Below, piece after piece: positions 23,295 through 33,063 of a stretch of DNA of 64,000 nt. The stretch's first letter is position 1; every line of letters starts with the position of its first letter. The stretch lies in contig NZ_LT607751.1 in NCBI RefSeq assembly GCF_900090305.1, positions 5,518,001 to 5,582,000 on the forward strand. The letters are read 5' to 3'. The notes under the pieces are model-generated. The model was given only the letters and a program-made list of their open reading frames with translations, was not told the origin of the DNA and did no database searches. The stretch comes from Micromonospora siamensis (lineage in GTDB: Bacteria; Actinomycetota; Actinomycetes; Mycobacteriales; Micromonosporaceae). Both the position numbers and the translations under genes were made by a program.

Positions 23295-24068
23295 TCACGA
23301 CGAAGCCTTCAAGGAACAGCTGCCGAGCTTCTCGACCACGGCACGAACATGGGAACCGGGACGCAGCGGCACCGCGGCCGTCGCCGCGCCGGCCAGGAAG
23401 AGCCAACCCGACCGCAGCCGCACCCCGTGCCGCCCCGCCAGCCGGATCCCCTCGTCCAGCGCCCGGCGCGGGTCGCCGAGGATCGCCGCCGTCGACCCGA
23501 CCTGGGCCACCCGCCCGTCGACCTCCAGCAGCACGCCGAGGTTGTCCAACCCGTCCGGCACCGGCGACCACGGTCCGACCACGAACGCCGCCGCCGAGGT
23601 GTTGTCGGCCACGACGTCCGGCAGGGAGAAGGTGAAGTTCGCGTACCGGGAGTCGATCAGCTCGATCGCCGGGGCGACCGCGCGGACCGCGTCGGTGAAC
23701 GCGCCGAGCGGTTCGCCGGGCTCGGGGAGCCGGTCCAGCAGGAACGCCACCTCCGGCTCGACCCGGGGGTGGATGAAGTCGCCGTGCTCGACGGTGCCGC
23801 CGTCGGGGACCCGCATCGAGTCGGTGAGCCGGCCCCAGATCACCTCGTCGACGCCGACCTGAGCCATCTTGGCCTTGCTGGTCAGCCCCATCTTCAGCCC
23901 GACCAGCCGCTCACCCCGGTCGAGGCGGCGCTGCACCAGGGCGGTCTGCACCGCGTACGCGGCGTCGACGTCGAGGCCGGTCTCGGCGGCGAGCTGCGGA
24001 ATGGCGGTGGCGCCGTCGGCCGCCGCGCCCAGCTTCTCGGCGATCCCCGCGACGTCCGGCCCGATCAT
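23295..24068 (-). CDS. 4-Oxalocrotonate (2-oxo-3-hexenedioate) decarboxylase
   Basis: A 257-residue member of the hydratase/decarboxylase family. [26 protein letters not shown] is typical of the DmpH/XylI decarboxylases, in contrast to the paralogue at 26049 whose equivalent segment is hydratase-like. It would convert 4-oxalocrotonate to 2-hydroxypenta-2,4-dienoate. ATGA overlap with the aldolase gene. The two paralogues usually form a complex so that the unstable product is passed on. Assignment between the two copies is by sequence pattern and could be checked by alignment. Confidence 0.85.
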   Translation of the reverse strand: MIGPDVAGIAEKLGAAADGATAIPQLAAETGLDVDAAYAVQTALVQRRLDRGERLVGLKMGLTSKAKMAQVGVDEVIWGRLTDSMRVPDGGTVEHGDFIHPRVEPEVAFLLDRLPEPGEPLGAFTDAVRAVAPAIELIDSRYANFTFSLPDVVADNTSAAAFVVGPWSPVPDGLDNLGVLLEVDGRVAQVGSTAAILGDPRRALDEGIRLAGRHGVRLRSGWLFLAGAATAAVPLRPGSHVRAVVEKLGSCSLKASS

Positions 24069-25126
24069 GAGTTCTCCTTACCGGCGAGGTCGAGTGCCAC
24101 GTCCACGATCATGTCCTCCTGGCCGCCGACCATCCGGCGTCGGCCCAGCTCGACCAGGATCGACCGGACGTCCACGCCGTAGCGCGCCGACGCCCGTTCG
24201 GCGTGCCGGAGGAAGCTCGAGTAGACGCCCGCGTACCCGAGGGAGAGGGTCTCCCGGTCGACCTGGACCGGCCGGTCCTGGAGTGGCCGGACGACGTCGT
24301 CGGCGGCGTCCATCAGCGCGAACACGTCGCAGCCGTGCTTCCAGCCGTGCAGTTCCGCGACCGCCACGAAGACCTCCAGCGGGGCGTTGCCGGCGCCCGC
24401 GCCCATGCCGGCCAGCGAGGCGTCCACCCGGACGGTCCGGCCGTGCGGCGCGTCCGCGCCGGCCGGACCGGAGCCGAGGACGCGGCCGTGCTCGACCGCG
24501 AGCACGCTGTTCGCCACCCCGAGCGACAGGTTGTGGTGGGCGTGGATGCCGATCTGCGTCTCCGGTTCCAACACCTGCCGGTACGCGTCGACCCGCGCCG
24601 CCACGTCGGACATCAGCAGGCGGCCCCCGGAGTCGGTGACGTAGACGCAGTGCGCCCCGTACGACTCCATCAGCTTGGCCTGGGCGGCCAGCCCTGCCGG
24701 ATCATTCATGTGCGACATCATCAGGAACCCGGAGACGTCCATGCCGTTCTCGCGGGCCCAGGAGATGTGCTGGGCGGAGATGTCCGCCTCGGTGCAGTGG
24801 GTGGCGATCCGGACGCTGGTCACCCCGAGCGCCTTCGCCGCCCTCAGGTCGGCGATGGTGCCGATGCCGGGCAGCAGCAGGGTGGTGAGCTTCGCGCTGG
24901 TCAGCACCTCGGCGGCGGCGGCGATCCAGTCGGCGTCGGCGGCGGCGCCGTGGCCGTAGTTGACGCTGGAGCCGGCGAGGCCGTCGCCGTGCGCCACCTC
25001 GATGGCGGCCACCCCGGCCGCGTCCAGCGCGGCGGCGATGGTCCGCACCTGGTCGACGGTGTAGCGGTGGGCGATGGCGTGCATGCCGTCGCGCAGCGTC
25101 ACGTCCTGGATGTATAGATCGGTCAT
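24065..25126 (-). CDS. 4-Hydroxy-2-oxovalerate aldolase
   Basis: A 353-residue class II aldolase of the DmpG/MhpE type: [14 protein letters not shown] gives the catalytic Arg-Asp pair, HAHHNLSLG the metal His ligands, and the C-terminal domain contains [15 protein letters not shown], which shapes the channel to the dehydrogenase. It splits 4-hydroxy-2-oxovalerate into pyruvate and acetaldehyde. Overlaps both neighbours by 4 nt, including the acetaldehyde dehydrogenase it pairs with. Confidence 0.95.
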   Translation of the reverse strand: MTDLYIQDVTLRDGMHAIAHRYTVDQVRTIAAALDAAGVAAIEVAHGDGLAGSSVNYGHGAAADADWIAAAAEVLTSAKLTTLLLPGIGTIADLRAAKALGVTSVRIATHCTEADISAQHISWARENGMDVSGFLMMSHMNDPAGLAAQAKLMESYGAHCVYVTDSGGRLLMSDVAARVDAYRQVLEPETQIGIHAHHNLSLGVANSVLAVEHGRVLGSGPAGADAPHGRTVRVDASLAGMGAGAGNAPLEVFVAVAELHGWKHGCDVFALMDAADDVVRPLQDRPVQVDRETLSLGYAGVYSSFLRHAERASARYGVDVRSILVELGRRRMVGGQEDMIVDVALDLAGKENS

Positions 25127-26052
25127 CGGGCGGCCACCTCTCGAAGCGCGACCAGGCGCTCGGCGGTGCGCAGCGCGGCCGAGGTCATGATGTCCAGGTT
25201 CCCGGCGTACGCGGGCAGGTAGTGCCCGGCGCCGGAGACCTCCAGGAAGACCGAGACCTGGAGTCCGGTGAAGTGCCGCCCCAGCACCGGCGCGTACGTG
25301 TCGACCCGGTCGAACTGCACGTCCTGTTTGAGCCGGTAGCCCGGGACGTACTCCTGGACGGTCTTCACCATGTCCGCCACCGAGGCGGCGATCGCCTCCC
25401 GGTCGGCGTCGGCGTCCGGGCAGAGGCAGTAGACGGTGTCGCGCATCAGCAGCGGCGGGTCGGCCGGGTTCAGCACGATGATCGCCTTGCCGCGTTCCGC
25501 GCCACCGACCACCTCGATGGCCCGGGCCGTCGTCTCGGTGAACTCGTCGATGTTGGCCCGGGTGCCCGGGCCCGCCGACTTCGAGGCGATCGAGGCGACG
25601 ATCTCCCCGTACGCGACCGGGGTGACCCGGCCGACGGCGTGCACGATCGGCACGGTGGCCTGCCCGCCGCAGGTCACCATGTTGACGTTCGGTTCGTGCA
25701 GGTGCTCGTCCAGGTTGACCGGGGGCACCACGTACGGGCCGATGGCCGCCGGGGTCAGGTCGACAACGGTCCGGCCGTGCGCCCGCAGTACCTCGTCGTG
25801 CCGCCGGTGGGCGCCGGCCGAGGTGGCGTCGAAGACCAGTTCGACGTCGGCGAACTCGGGCATCGCCACGAGGCCGTCGACGCCCTCGGCGGTGGTGGCC
25901 ACGCCGAGCCGCCGGGCCCGGGCGAGGCCGTCGGAGTCCGGGTCGATGCCGGCCATCGCCACCATCCGCAGGCTGCCACTCAGCCGCAGCACCTTGATCA
26001 TCAGGTCGGTGCCGATGTTGCCCGAACCCAGCACCGCCACGCCGACAGTCAT
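25123..26052 (-). CDS. Acylating acetaldehyde dehydrogenase
   Basis: A 309-residue enzyme of the DmpF/MhpF family, oxidising acetaldehyde to acetyl-CoA with NAD and Co[11 protein letters not shown] is the NAD-binding loop and the nucleophilic Cys lies in [11 protein letters not shown]. It partners the aldolase encoded next, which channels acetaldehyde directly. ATGA overlaps on both sides. Confidence 0.96.
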   Translation of the reverse strand: MTVGVAVLGSGNIGTDLMIKVLRLSGSLRMVAMAGIDPDSDGLARARRLGVATTAEGVDGLVAMPEFADVELVFDATSAGAHRRHDEVLRAHGRTVVDLTPAAIGPYVVPPVNLDEHLHEPNVNMVTCGGQATVPIVHAVGRVTPVAYGEIVASIASKSAGPGTRANIDEFTETTARAIEVVGGAERGKAIIVLNPADPPLLMRDTVYCLCPDADADREAIAASVADMVKTVQEYVPGYRLKQDVQFDRVDTYAPVLGRHFTGLQVSVFLEVSGAGHYLPAYAGNLDIMTSAALRTAERLVALREVAAR

Positions 26053-26846
26053 GATGCCTCCCGGGAGAAACAGGTCCGGACCGAGCCCAGCCCGGAGATC
26101 CGGGCCTCGTACGCGGCGCCGGGCGTCACCGGCACCATCGGGCCGAGCGCCCCGGAGAGCACCACGTCCCCGGCGCGCAGCGGGTCACCGGCGCGGGCCA
26201 TGGTCCCGGCCAGCCAGGCCAGGGCGTGCAGCGGGTTGCCCAGGCAGGCCGCCCCCGCGCCGACCGACACCGGCTCCCCGGCGTGTTCCAGAACCATCCC
26301 GCACAACCGCAGGTCCACGTCGGCGAGCCGGCGCGGCGTGGTGCCGAGCACGAAGAGCCCGCTGGAGGCGTTGTCCGCCACGGTGTCCACGATGGAGATG
26401 TCCCAGCCGGCGATCCGCGAGTCGACGATCTCGATGGCCGGCAGCACGTGGTCCACCGCCCGGACCAGGTCGACGGTGGTGGCCCGCTCGTCGGTCAGGC
26501 CCGCGCCGAGCACGAAGGCGATCTCCGCCTCCACCCGGGGCTGGAGCAGCCGGTCGACCGGCACCTCCACGCCGTCGCCGACCGCCATCACGTCGGTCAG
26601 CACCCCGAAGTCGGGCTGGAAGACCCCGAAGGCCTCCTGCACCGAGCGGGAGGTCAGCCCGATCTTCGCGCCCACCCGGCGCTCCCCCCGGTCCGACCAG
26701 GCCCGGGCCTGGCGCCGCTGCACCCGGTACGCGGACTCGACGTCCCCCTCGGGCAGCAGCCGCCCGCGCAGCGGTGGGCAGGGCTTGCCGCTCTCCCGGG
26801 CCTCGGTGAGTTCCCGGGACGCGGCTTCGATGTCGACAGTCGTCAT
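26049..26846 (-). CDS. 2-Keto-4-pentenoate hydratase
   Basis: A 265-residue paralogue of the decarboxylase at 23295, here of the MhpD/DmpE hydratase type ([34 protein letters not shown]). It hydrates 2-hydroxypenta-2,4-dienoate to 4-hydroxy-2-oxovalerate. ATGA overlaps on both sides. Conserved acidic metal ligands (Glu-Glu in PRVEAEIAF and a Glu in AIEIVDSR) are present. Confidence 0.88.
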   Translation of the reverse strand: MTTVDIEAASRELTEARESGKPCPPLRGRLLPEGDVESAYRVQRRQARAWSDRGERRVGAKIGLTSRSVQEAFGVFQPDFGVLTDVMAVGDGVEVPVDRLLQPRVEAEIAFVLGAGLTDERATTVDLVRAVDHVLPAIEIVDSRIAGWDISIVDTVADNASSGLFVLGTTPRRLADVDLRLCGMVLEHAGEPVSVGAGAACLGNPLHALAWLAGTMARAGDPLRAGDVVLSGALGPMVPVTPGAAYEARISGLGSVRTCFSREAS

Positions 26847-28348
26847 GAGAGGTCCACGCAGACGTTGGTGAGTTCGGAGTAGAAGTCGAGCGAGTGCACG
26901 CCACCCTCCCGGCCGATCCCGGACGCCTTCACCCCGCCGAACGGGGTACGCAGGTCGCGCAGGAACCAGGTGTTCACCCAGACGATGCCGGCGTCCAGCC
27001 GGACCCCGGCCCGGTGCGCCCGGCCCACGTCCCGGGTCCAGACGGTCGCCGCGAGGCCGTACTCGGTGCCGTTGGCCAGCGCGTACGCCTCATCCTCGTC
27101 GTCGAAGGGCGCGACGTGCACGACCGGGCCGAAGATCTCCTCGGTGTTGGTCCGGGCGTCCGGGCCCAGCCCGGTCAGCACGGTCGGCTGCACGTACGCG
27201 CCGCCGTCGCGGGCGTCGCCGAAGCGTGGCACCCCGCCCCCGGCGACCACCTCGGCGCCCTCGACGCGGGCCAGCTCGTAGTGGCCGAGCACCTTGTCCC
27301 GGTGCCCGTGCGAGATGAGCGGCATGTTCGCCGTGGCCTCGTCGGCCGGCCAACCGTACGCCAGCTCGCCGGCCCGCTTCGCCAGCCGCGCGGTGAACTC
27401 CTCGAAGACCGGCCGCTGCACGTAGATCCGCTCGGTGCAGAGGCAGACCTGGCCGCCGTTGGTGAAGCTGGACCGGACCGAGCCGGCGACCGCCGCGTCC
27501 AGGTCGGCGTCGGCGAAGACCAGGCCCGCGTTCTTGCCGCCCAGCTCGAAGCTCACCGCCTTCACCCCGTCGGCGGCGGCGCGCATGATGGCGCTGCCGG
27601 TGGCCGACTCGCCGGTGAAGGTGATCGCGTCGACGCCGGGGTGTCGGGTGAGGAACTCCCCGGCCGAGTCCGGGCCGAAGCCGTGCACCAGGTTGAACAC
27701 CCCGTCGGGTACGCCCGCGGCGGCCATCACCTCGGCGAGCAGGGTGGCCGACGCCGGGGTCTCCTCGCTGGGCTTCACCACGACCGCGTTGCCGCAGGCC
27801 AGCGCCGGGGCGACCTTCCAGGTGAGCAGCAGCAGCGGCAGGTTCCACGGCACGACGACCGCGACCACGCCGACCGGCTTGCGGACCGCGTAGTTCAGCG
27901 CCCGGCCGCCGGTCGGGGTGACCGTGGTGAACGACTCGGTCGGCGCGGTCGCCACGATCTCGGCGAACGCCCGGAAGTTGGCCGCGCCGCGCGGGACGTC
28001 GAGCGTACGGGCCTGGGAGATCGACTTGCCGGTGTCGGCGACCTCGGCGGCGACCAGGTCGTCGAAGCGGCGTTCCAGCTCGTCGGCGACCCGGCGCAGC
28101 ACCTCGGCCCGCTCCCGCTCCCCCATCCGGCCCCACGGGCCGCGCAACGCCGCCCGGGCCGCGGCGACCGCGTCGTCCACCGTGGCGGCGTCCGCCTCGG
28201 CGACCTCGAAGACCGGCTCGCCGGTGACCGGGCTGCGCTTGGTGAACGGTCGGCCCGCGTCGACGAACTCGCCGCCGACGAAGTTGCGCAGCAGGCCCGG
28301 CCCGTCCGGCGCGGTGCCGGCCATCAGCCGCGGATCCCAGCGGGTCAT
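26843..28348 (-). CDS. 2-Aminomuconate semialdehyde dehydrogenase
   Basis: A 501-residue NAD-dependent aldehyde dehydrogenase. The catalytic Glu in FELGGKNAGLVF (about 265) and Cys in GGQVCLCTERIYV (about 301) are in the pattern of 2-hydroxymuconic/2-aminomuconic semialdehyde dehydrogenases. In this operon the substrate is the ACMSD product. ATG 28348 overlaps the kynurenine monooxygenase stop as ATGA. Confidence 0.92.
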   Translation of the reverse strand: MTRWDPRLMAGTAPDGPGLLRNFVGGEFVDAGRPFTKRSPVTGEPVFEVAEADAATVDDAVAAARAALRGPWGRMGERERAEVLRRVADELERRFDDLVAAEVADTGKSISQARTLDVPRGAANFRAFAEIVATAPTESFTTVTPTGGRALNYAVRKPVGVVAVVVPWNLPLLLLTWKVAPALACGNAVVVKPSEETPASATLLAEVMAAAGVPDGVFNLVHGFGPDSAGEFLTRHPGVDAITFTGESATGSAIMRAAADGVKAVSFELGGKNAGLVFADADLDAAVAGSVRSSFTNGGQVCLCTERIYVQRPVFEEFTARLAKRAGELAYGWPADEATANMPLISHGHRDKVLGHYELARVEGAEVVAGGGVPRFGDARDGGAYVQPTVLTGLGPDARTNTEEIFGPVVHVAPFDDEDEAYALANGTEYGLAATVWTRDVGRAHRAGVRLDAGIVWVNTWFLRDLRTPFGGVKASGIGREGGVHSLDFYSELTNVCVDLS

Positions 28349-29679
28349 CCTCGCCTCCCTCGGCGGATCAGGGCGCCGGCCGCGCCGGCCAGCAGCGCCA
28401 CGACGCCGGCTGCGGCCACCCCGACCGCCTGGTGCTGTCGCCGCACCCGGCGGCGCACCTCGGCGTACGGGGTGGTCGAGAAGGACACCAGCTCGTAGCG
28501 GGAAACGTACCGGCCGGGCAGCGCCCGTTCCAGAGTGTGTTCGATCCGCTTGCCGGTGCGGAACACCGGCGAGGCGACCTTGTCCCGCATCTCCACGAAG
28601 TTCGCCAACGCCATCCGGGCGATCGCCTCCGCGTTGTCCTGCCGTCGCCGCTGGTAGCGGGGCAGCGCCGCGGACCACTCGTCGCCGCACTCGTCGAGGC
28701 AGCGGTCCAGCTCCACCACGTCCTCGAAGGCGCAGTTCGCGCCCTGGCCGTAGAACGGCACGATGGCGTGCGCGGCGTCGCCGACCAGCGCCACCCGCCC
28801 GTCGACCTGCCACGGCGTGCAGCGGACCGTGCCGAGCACCCCGACCGGGTTGTGCTGGTAATCGTCGACCAGGTTCGGGGCGAGCGGGACGAGGTCCGGG
28901 TAGTGCTCGGCGAAGTGCCGCTCGATGGCGGCCGGGCTGCCGAGCGAGGCGAAGCTGGCGGTGCCGTGGGTCGGCCAGAACAAGGTGCAGGTGAACGACC
29001 GGTCCGGGTTGGGCAGCGCGATCATCATCGAGGTGCCGCGCGGCCAGATGTGCAGGGCGCCCGGGTCCAGGGCGAACTCGCCGCCGATCGGTGGGATGGT
29101 GAGTTCCTTGTAGCCGTAGTCGAGGAAGTCCAGGCTCTCGGTGAGCACGCCGTACCCGAGGAGCTGCCCGCGCACGGCGGAGCCGGCGCCGTCGGCGCCC
29201 AGCACCACGGACGCGGCGGCGGTGACCTTGCCCTGCGGGGTCTCGAACGTGAGGTCGCCGCTGGTCGGGTCCAGGCCGACCAGCCGGTGGTCGAACGCGA
29301 TCCGTACGCCGGGCAGCGCGGCGGCGGCGTCGAGCAGCGCGTTGTTCAGCGCGCCCCGGCTGATCGAGTTGATCGCCCGGTCACCGGAGACGCTGTACGA
29401 CTGGAACTCCTGGCCACCGGAGACCGGGTGGATCATCCGGCCGCGCATCGGCAGGGCGTCGGCCAGCACCCGGTCGGCGAGCCCGATCCGGCGCAGCGCG
29501 TCCAGGCCCCGCTCGGAGAGCGCCAGGTTGATCGAGCGGCCCCGCTCGACCCGGCCGGTACGCGGGTCGGGCCGCCGCTCGTAGAGGGCCACCGGGTAGC
29601 CGCGCCGGGCCAGGAAGCACGCCAGCAGGCAGCCGGCCAGCCCGGCCCCGACGACGGCCACCTCGTCCCGTTCCGTCAT
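28345..29679 (-). CDS. kmo: Kynurenine 3-monooxygenase
   Basis: A 444-residue flavoprotein hydroxylase that makes 3-hydroxykynurenine using NADPH and oxygen. The FAD motif VVGAGLAGCLLA opens the protein, GDAAHAIVPFYGQGANCAFED is the second FAD block near 310, and the C-terminal helix (about 418-436) is hydrophobic with an Arg-rich end, resembling the membrane anchor of eukaryotic KMO. ATGA overlaps with neighbours. The full-length C-terminal segment is unusual among shorter bacterial enzymes. Confidence 0.93.
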   Translation of the reverse strand: MTERDEVAVVGAGLAGCLLACFLARRGYPVALYERRPDPRTGRVERGRSINLALSERGLDALRRIGLADRVLADALPMRGRMIHPVSGGQEFQSYSVSGDRAINSISRGALNNALLDAAAALPGVRIAFDHRLVGLDPTSGDLTFETPQGKVTAAASVVLGADGAGSAVRGQLLGYGVLTESLDFLDYGYKELTIPPIGGEFALDPGALHIWPRGTSMMIALPNPDRSFTCTLFWPTHGTASFASLGSPAAIERHFAEHYPDLVPLAPNLVDDYQHNPVGVLGTVRCTPWQVDGRVALVGDAAHAIVPFYGQGANCAFEDVVELDRCLDECGDEWSAALPRYQRRRQDNAEAIARMALANFVEMRDKVASPVFRTGKRIEHTLERALPGRYVSRYELVSFSTTPYAEVRRRVRRQHQAVGVAAAGVVALLAGAAGALIRRGRRG

Positions 29680-30953
29680 GGCTTCGCCTCCACGGTCGCG
29701 GCCAGCGCGTCGGCGACCCGCCAGCAGTCGTGGTACGTCGAGTAGAGCGGCACCGGCGCGAACCGGACGATGTCCGGTTCCCGGGCGTCGGCGATCACCC
29801 CGTGCTCGTGCCGCAGCCGTTTGGTCAGCTCACCGGCGTTGCCGGAGCCGACGCGGACGGAGAGCTGGCAGCCGCGTCGGGCCGGGTCGCGCGGGGTGAC
29901 CACGGTCAGCGGCCGGTCGGCGGTCACCTCGTCGAGCAGCGACTCCAGCCAGCCGGTGAGCCGCAGGCTGCGTTCGCGCAGCGCCGCCATGCCGACGGTG
30001 TCGAAGAGCTCCAGCGAGGTGCGGACCGGGCCCATCGCGAAGATCGGCGGATTGGAGATCTGCCAGGCCTCCACGGTGGCCGGTGGCCGGGAGGTCGGGG
30101 TCATCTCGAACCGGGTGGCCGCCTCGGTGCTCCACCAGCCCTCGAACCGGGTCAGGTCGGCCCGGCCCAGGTGCCGCTCGTGGACGAAGACGCCCGCGAG
30201 GGCACCCGGACCCGAGTTCAGGTACTTGTAGGAGCACCAGGCGGCGAAGTCGACGTCCCAGTCGTGCAGGGCGAGCGGCACGTTGCCGACCGCGTGCGCC
30301 AGGTCCCAGCCGACCACCGCGCCGGCGGCCCGGCCGGCAGCGGTGATCGCCGGGATGTCGAGCAGCTCGCCGGTGAGGTAGTTGACCCCGCCGAGCAGCA
30401 CCAGCGCGACGGTGTCGCCCTCGGTGGCGAGCAGGTCGACGACGTCGGACGTGCGCAGGGTGTCCTCGCCGGCGCGGGGCTTCAGCCGGAGCACCGTGTC
30501 GTCCGGGTCCAGGCCGTGGAAACGGGCCTGGCTGCGTACCGCGTAGCTGTCCGAGGGAAAGGCGCTGTCCTCGATGACGATCCGGGTACGCCGCCCCGCC
30601 GGCCGGTAGAAGCTCACCATCAGCAGGTGCAGGTTGACGGTGAGGGAGTTCATCACCACGGTCTCCGTCGGCAGCGCGCCGACCAGTCGGGCGGCCGGCC
30701 CGGTCAACAGCTCGTGGTACGGCAGCCAGGGCCGCTCGGCCTCCAGGTGCCCCTCGACACCGAGCCGCCGCCAGGCGTCCAGGTCGGCGAGGAGTTCGTC
30801 CCGGGTGGCCCGGGGCGGCAGGCCGAGCGAGTTGCCGGCCAGGTACGCGACCTCCGGGTAGCACCCGCCCTCGGCCGGCGGCACGTGGAACAGGTGCCGG
30901 TGCCCGGGGTCCTCGGCGTCGCGGCGGTGGGCTTCCTTCTCCATGTCGTGCAT
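29676..30953 (-). CDS. kynU: Kynureninase
   Basis: A 425-residue PLP enzyme cleaving 3-hydroxykynurenine to 3-hydroxyanthranilate and alanine. AYLAGNSLGLPP, the PLP Asp in GWDLAHAVGN and the Schiff-base Lys in CSYKYLNSGPG are present, together with the late ISNPPI block. ATG 30953 has a GGGGA ribosome binding site 7 nt upstream and is preferred; GTG 30971 would overlap the dioxygenase stop by 4 nt (GTGA) and cannot be excluded. Confidence 0.95.
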   Translation of the reverse strand: MHDMEKEAHRRDAEDPGHRHLFHVPPAEGGCYPEVAYLAGNSLGLPPRATRDELLADLDAWRRLGVEGHLEAERPWLPYHELLTGPAARLVGALPTETVVMNSLTVNLHLLMVSFYRPAGRRTRIVIEDSAFPSDSYAVRSQARFHGLDPDDTVLRLKPRAGEDTLRTSDVVDLLATEGDTVALVLLGGVNYLTGELLDIPAITAAGRAAGAVVGWDLAHAVGNVPLALHDWDVDFAAWCSYKYLNSGPGALAGVFVHERHLGRADLTRFEGWWSTEAATRFEMTPTSRPPATVEAWQISNPPIFAMGPVRTSLELFDTVGMAALRERSLRLTGWLESLLDEVTADRPLTVVTPRDPARRGCQLSVRVGSGNAGELTKRLRHEHGVIADAREPDIVRFAPVPLYSTYHDCWRVADALAATVEAKP

Positions 30954-30967
30954 GTCCCGCTCCCCGG

Positions 30968-31870
30968 TCACATCGCCGTCCGGGCCGACCACAGCTCCGG
31001 GAAGACCACCCGGGCCATGCTCCGCTGCAACCAGGCCAGCCCGGCCGAGCCGCCGCTGCCCACCTTCGCGCCCATCGCCCGCTGGACCGCCTTGAGGTGG
31101 TGCCAGCGCCAGTCGCCGAACCGCTCGGCGACCTCGGTCAGCGCCTCCCCGAGCAGCCGGAGGTGGTTCTCCGGGGTGCCGTCGGCGTAGATCCGCACCC
31201 AGGCCGTCTCGACCGACGGGTGCGCCTCGTGCTCGACGGTCAGGTCCCGGGCGAGCAGTTCGGCGGGGACGTCGAAGCCGCGGCGGGCCAGCAGCGTCAC
31301 CACGTCGTCCCAGAGGCTCGGCGCGGCCAGGGCGGCGGTCAGCTCCGCGTACACCTCGGTCTGCCGGCGGAACGGGCGGATCAGCGCCGGGTCGCGGAGG
31401 CCGAGCAGGAACTCCAGCTGCCGGTACATCGCCGACTGGAAGCCGGAGCCCTCGCCGAGCTGGTTGCGGAACCGGTTGAAGTCCGCCGGCGTCATCCAGC
31501 GCAGCCCCTGCCAGGCGGCGTTCAACCCCTCCAGGTGCAGCGCCGCCCGGCGCAGCGGGGGCAGCGCGTCCCAGACCCGGTTGGCGCGCAGCTCGCGCTG
31601 GGCGTGGCGCAGCTCGTGGCAGGTCAGCGAGAAGTACAGCTCCATGATCTGGCTGACCATCAGGAAGGACATCTCGCCCGGGTCGTCGGTGATCGGCTGC
31701 TGCAACCGGTGCAGCGTGCTCGCCCGCACGTACGCGTCGTAGGGCACCCGTTCGGCGAATTCCAGGGTCGGCTCACCGCCGTTGCGGGCCGCCCGCGCGG
31801 CGCGCTGCCGCGCGGTGAGCGGGCGCACGGCGGGGGTCGCCGCGGGCGCCAGCAGGTCCGACTGTTCCAC
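30968..31870 (-). CDS. kynA: Tryptophan 2,3-dioxygenase
   Basis: A 300-residue haem dioxygenase starting the pathway by making N-formylkynurenine. SFLMVSQIMELYFSLTCHEL, the FQSAMYRQLEFLLG block and the C-terminal FGDWRWHHLKAVQRAMGAKVGSGG are characteristic; the haem ligand His is in WRWHHLKAV. GTG 31870 has a strong GGAGGGAG ribosome binding site. First gene of the operon; its promoter region is shared with the divergent Lrp-type regulator. No formamidase gene follows in this window. Confidence 0.96.
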   Translation of the reverse strand: MEQSDLLAPAATPAVRPLTARQRAARAARNGGEPTLEFAERVPYDAYVRASTLHRLQQPITDDPGEMSFLMVSQIMELYFSLTCHELRHAQRELRANRVWDALPPLRRAALHLEGLNAAWQGLRWMTPADFNRFRNQLGEGSGFQSAMYRQLEFLLGLRDPALIRPFRRQTEVYAELTAALAAPSLWDDVVTLLARRGFDVPAELLARDLTVEHEAHPSVETAWVRIYADGTPENHLRLLGEALTEVAERFGDWRWHHLKAVQRAMGAKVGSGGSAGLAWLQRSMARVVFPELWSARTAM

Positions 31871-32016
31871 CGTCGTTCTCCCTCCGTGGGCGGGGTAGCG
31901 TCATGATTCCGCAGGTGGATCGGTCGGGGGAATGCCGGATCGACGGCGCTGAGCCGGCCTGACCTGCCGAACCGAAAGCCGTACGGGCCTCGGGTTTCAC
32001 GACGGAAGGTGGAGCG
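31871..32016. promoter_or_regulatory. Divergent control region of the kynurenine operon and Lrp-type regulator
   Basis: 146 bp between the two divergent start codons. By position it must hold both promoters and the regulator's sites. I see only a weak ATTCC/GGAAT dyad and no convincing operator or -10 box; the ribosome binding sites flank it on both sides. Confidence 0.35.
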
Positions 32017-32451
32017 GTGGACGACATGGACTGGGCGCTGCTGCGCGAGCTGCAGGCCGACGCGCGGCTGTCGTTCAGCGAGTTGTCCCGCCGGGTGCAC
32101 CTCTCCCCACCGGCGGTGGCGGAGCGGGTCCGCCGGCTGGAGGAGTCCGGGGTGATCACCGGCTACCACGCCCACGTCGACCTGGCCCGGGCCGGCCGGG
32201 CGGTGGTCGCGCTGATCCGGATGTCCTGTTACGGCTCCCGGTGCATCCTCAACGACCCCGAGGTCGCCGGCTGGGCGGAGATCATGGAGATCCACCGGAT
32301 CACCGGCGACGCGTGCAGCATGCTCAAGGTCGCCGCCGGCTCGATCACCGAGTTCGAGCGGGTGATCGACCGCCTCGCCCCGTACGGCCAGCCGTCCAGC
32401 ACGATGGTCCTCTCCACCCCGCTCACCTGGCATCCGGTGGCCCCACTCTGA
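32017..32451 (+). CDS. Lrp/AsnC-family transcriptional regulator
   Basis: A 144-residue regulator: an N-terminal helix-turn-helix (ELSRRVHLSPPAVAERVRRLEESGVI) and a C-terminal RAM ligand-binding domain (VVALIRMSC ... ITGDACSMLKVAAGSITEFERVIDRLAPYG). GTG 32017 has a GGAAGGTGGAG ribosome binding site. It is divergent from kynA, and Lrp-type activators control kyn genes in Pseudomonas, so it most likely senses kynurenine or tryptophan and turns on this operon. The sensed ligand is inference. Confidence 0.9.
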   Translation: MDDMDWALLRELQADARLSFSELSRRVHLSPPAVAERVRRLEESGVITGYHAHVDLARAGRAVVALIRMSCYGSRCILNDPEVAGWAEIMEIHRITGDACSMLKVAAGSITEFERVIDRLAPYGQPSSTMVLSTPLTWHPVAPL

Positions 32452-32535
32452 CGGTTTGCCGGCCCGCCAACGGGAAAGCAGCCCCCGCTGCCCGTCAGCA
32501 GGATTCCGGTGCGTCGTCACCGGGAGGGGGGAATC

Positions 32536-33048
32536 ATGCGGGGGCTCCACCTGTCACAACGCGCGCTTTCCGCCGCGCTGCTCGTGCTCGGCCTGGTCGG
32601 GGCGTTCGTCCTGGTCGGCGGCTCACCGGCGCGGGCCGGCGAGAACGTGTTCGTCGAGGTCACGCCGAACACCGCCCAGGCCGGCACCCGGATCTCCATC
32701 CGAGCCAGCTGCGACAACAACAACACCAAGCAGGCCCAGGTCCAGTCGGACGCCTTCGGCCGGGTGATGCTCCGGCCGAACAACGGCTTCCTCACCGGCG
32801 CGGTGACCGTCCCGAGCAACAAGCAGCCCGGTGACTACCCGGTCGACCTGCGCTGCGACAACGGGAACACGGCCTCGACCATGCTGACCGTGCTGAACAT
32901 GGCCCAGCCGAGCAAGGGCCCGGCCACCGGGGGCGGCGGCACGGCCGGCGGCCACGGCGCCGGTTCGCTGCTGCTGGTCGGCGGCCTCGCCCTGGTGGCG
33001 GTGGCGGCCGGCGTCGGCGCCCGGCGCAGGACCGCGTCCCGCTTCTGA
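32536..33048 (+). CDS. Secreted, C-terminally anchored protein paired with a class F sortase
   Basis: A 170-residue exported protein: a signal peptide (about 8-35, ending AGGSPARAG-like), a beta-rich domain with two cysteine pairs resembling an immunoglobulin-like fold, a Gly-rich linker and a C-terminal membrane span followed by a basic tail (GARRRTASRF). This is the layout of a sortase substrate, yet no LPxTG motif is visible before the span. It precedes the sortase by 15 bp with its own GGGAGGGGGG ribosome binding site. Substrate relationship is inferred. Confidence 0.75.
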   Translation: MRGLHLSQRALSAALLVLGLVGAFVLVGGSPARAGENVFVEVTPNTAQAGTRISIRASCDNNNTKQAQVQSDAFGRVMLRPNNGFLTGAVTVPSNKQPGDYPVDLRCDNGNTASTMLTVLNMAQPSKGPATGGGGTAGGHGAGSLLLVGGLALVAVAAGVGARRRTASRF

Positions 33049-33063
33049 CCCGGGGGTACGGCG

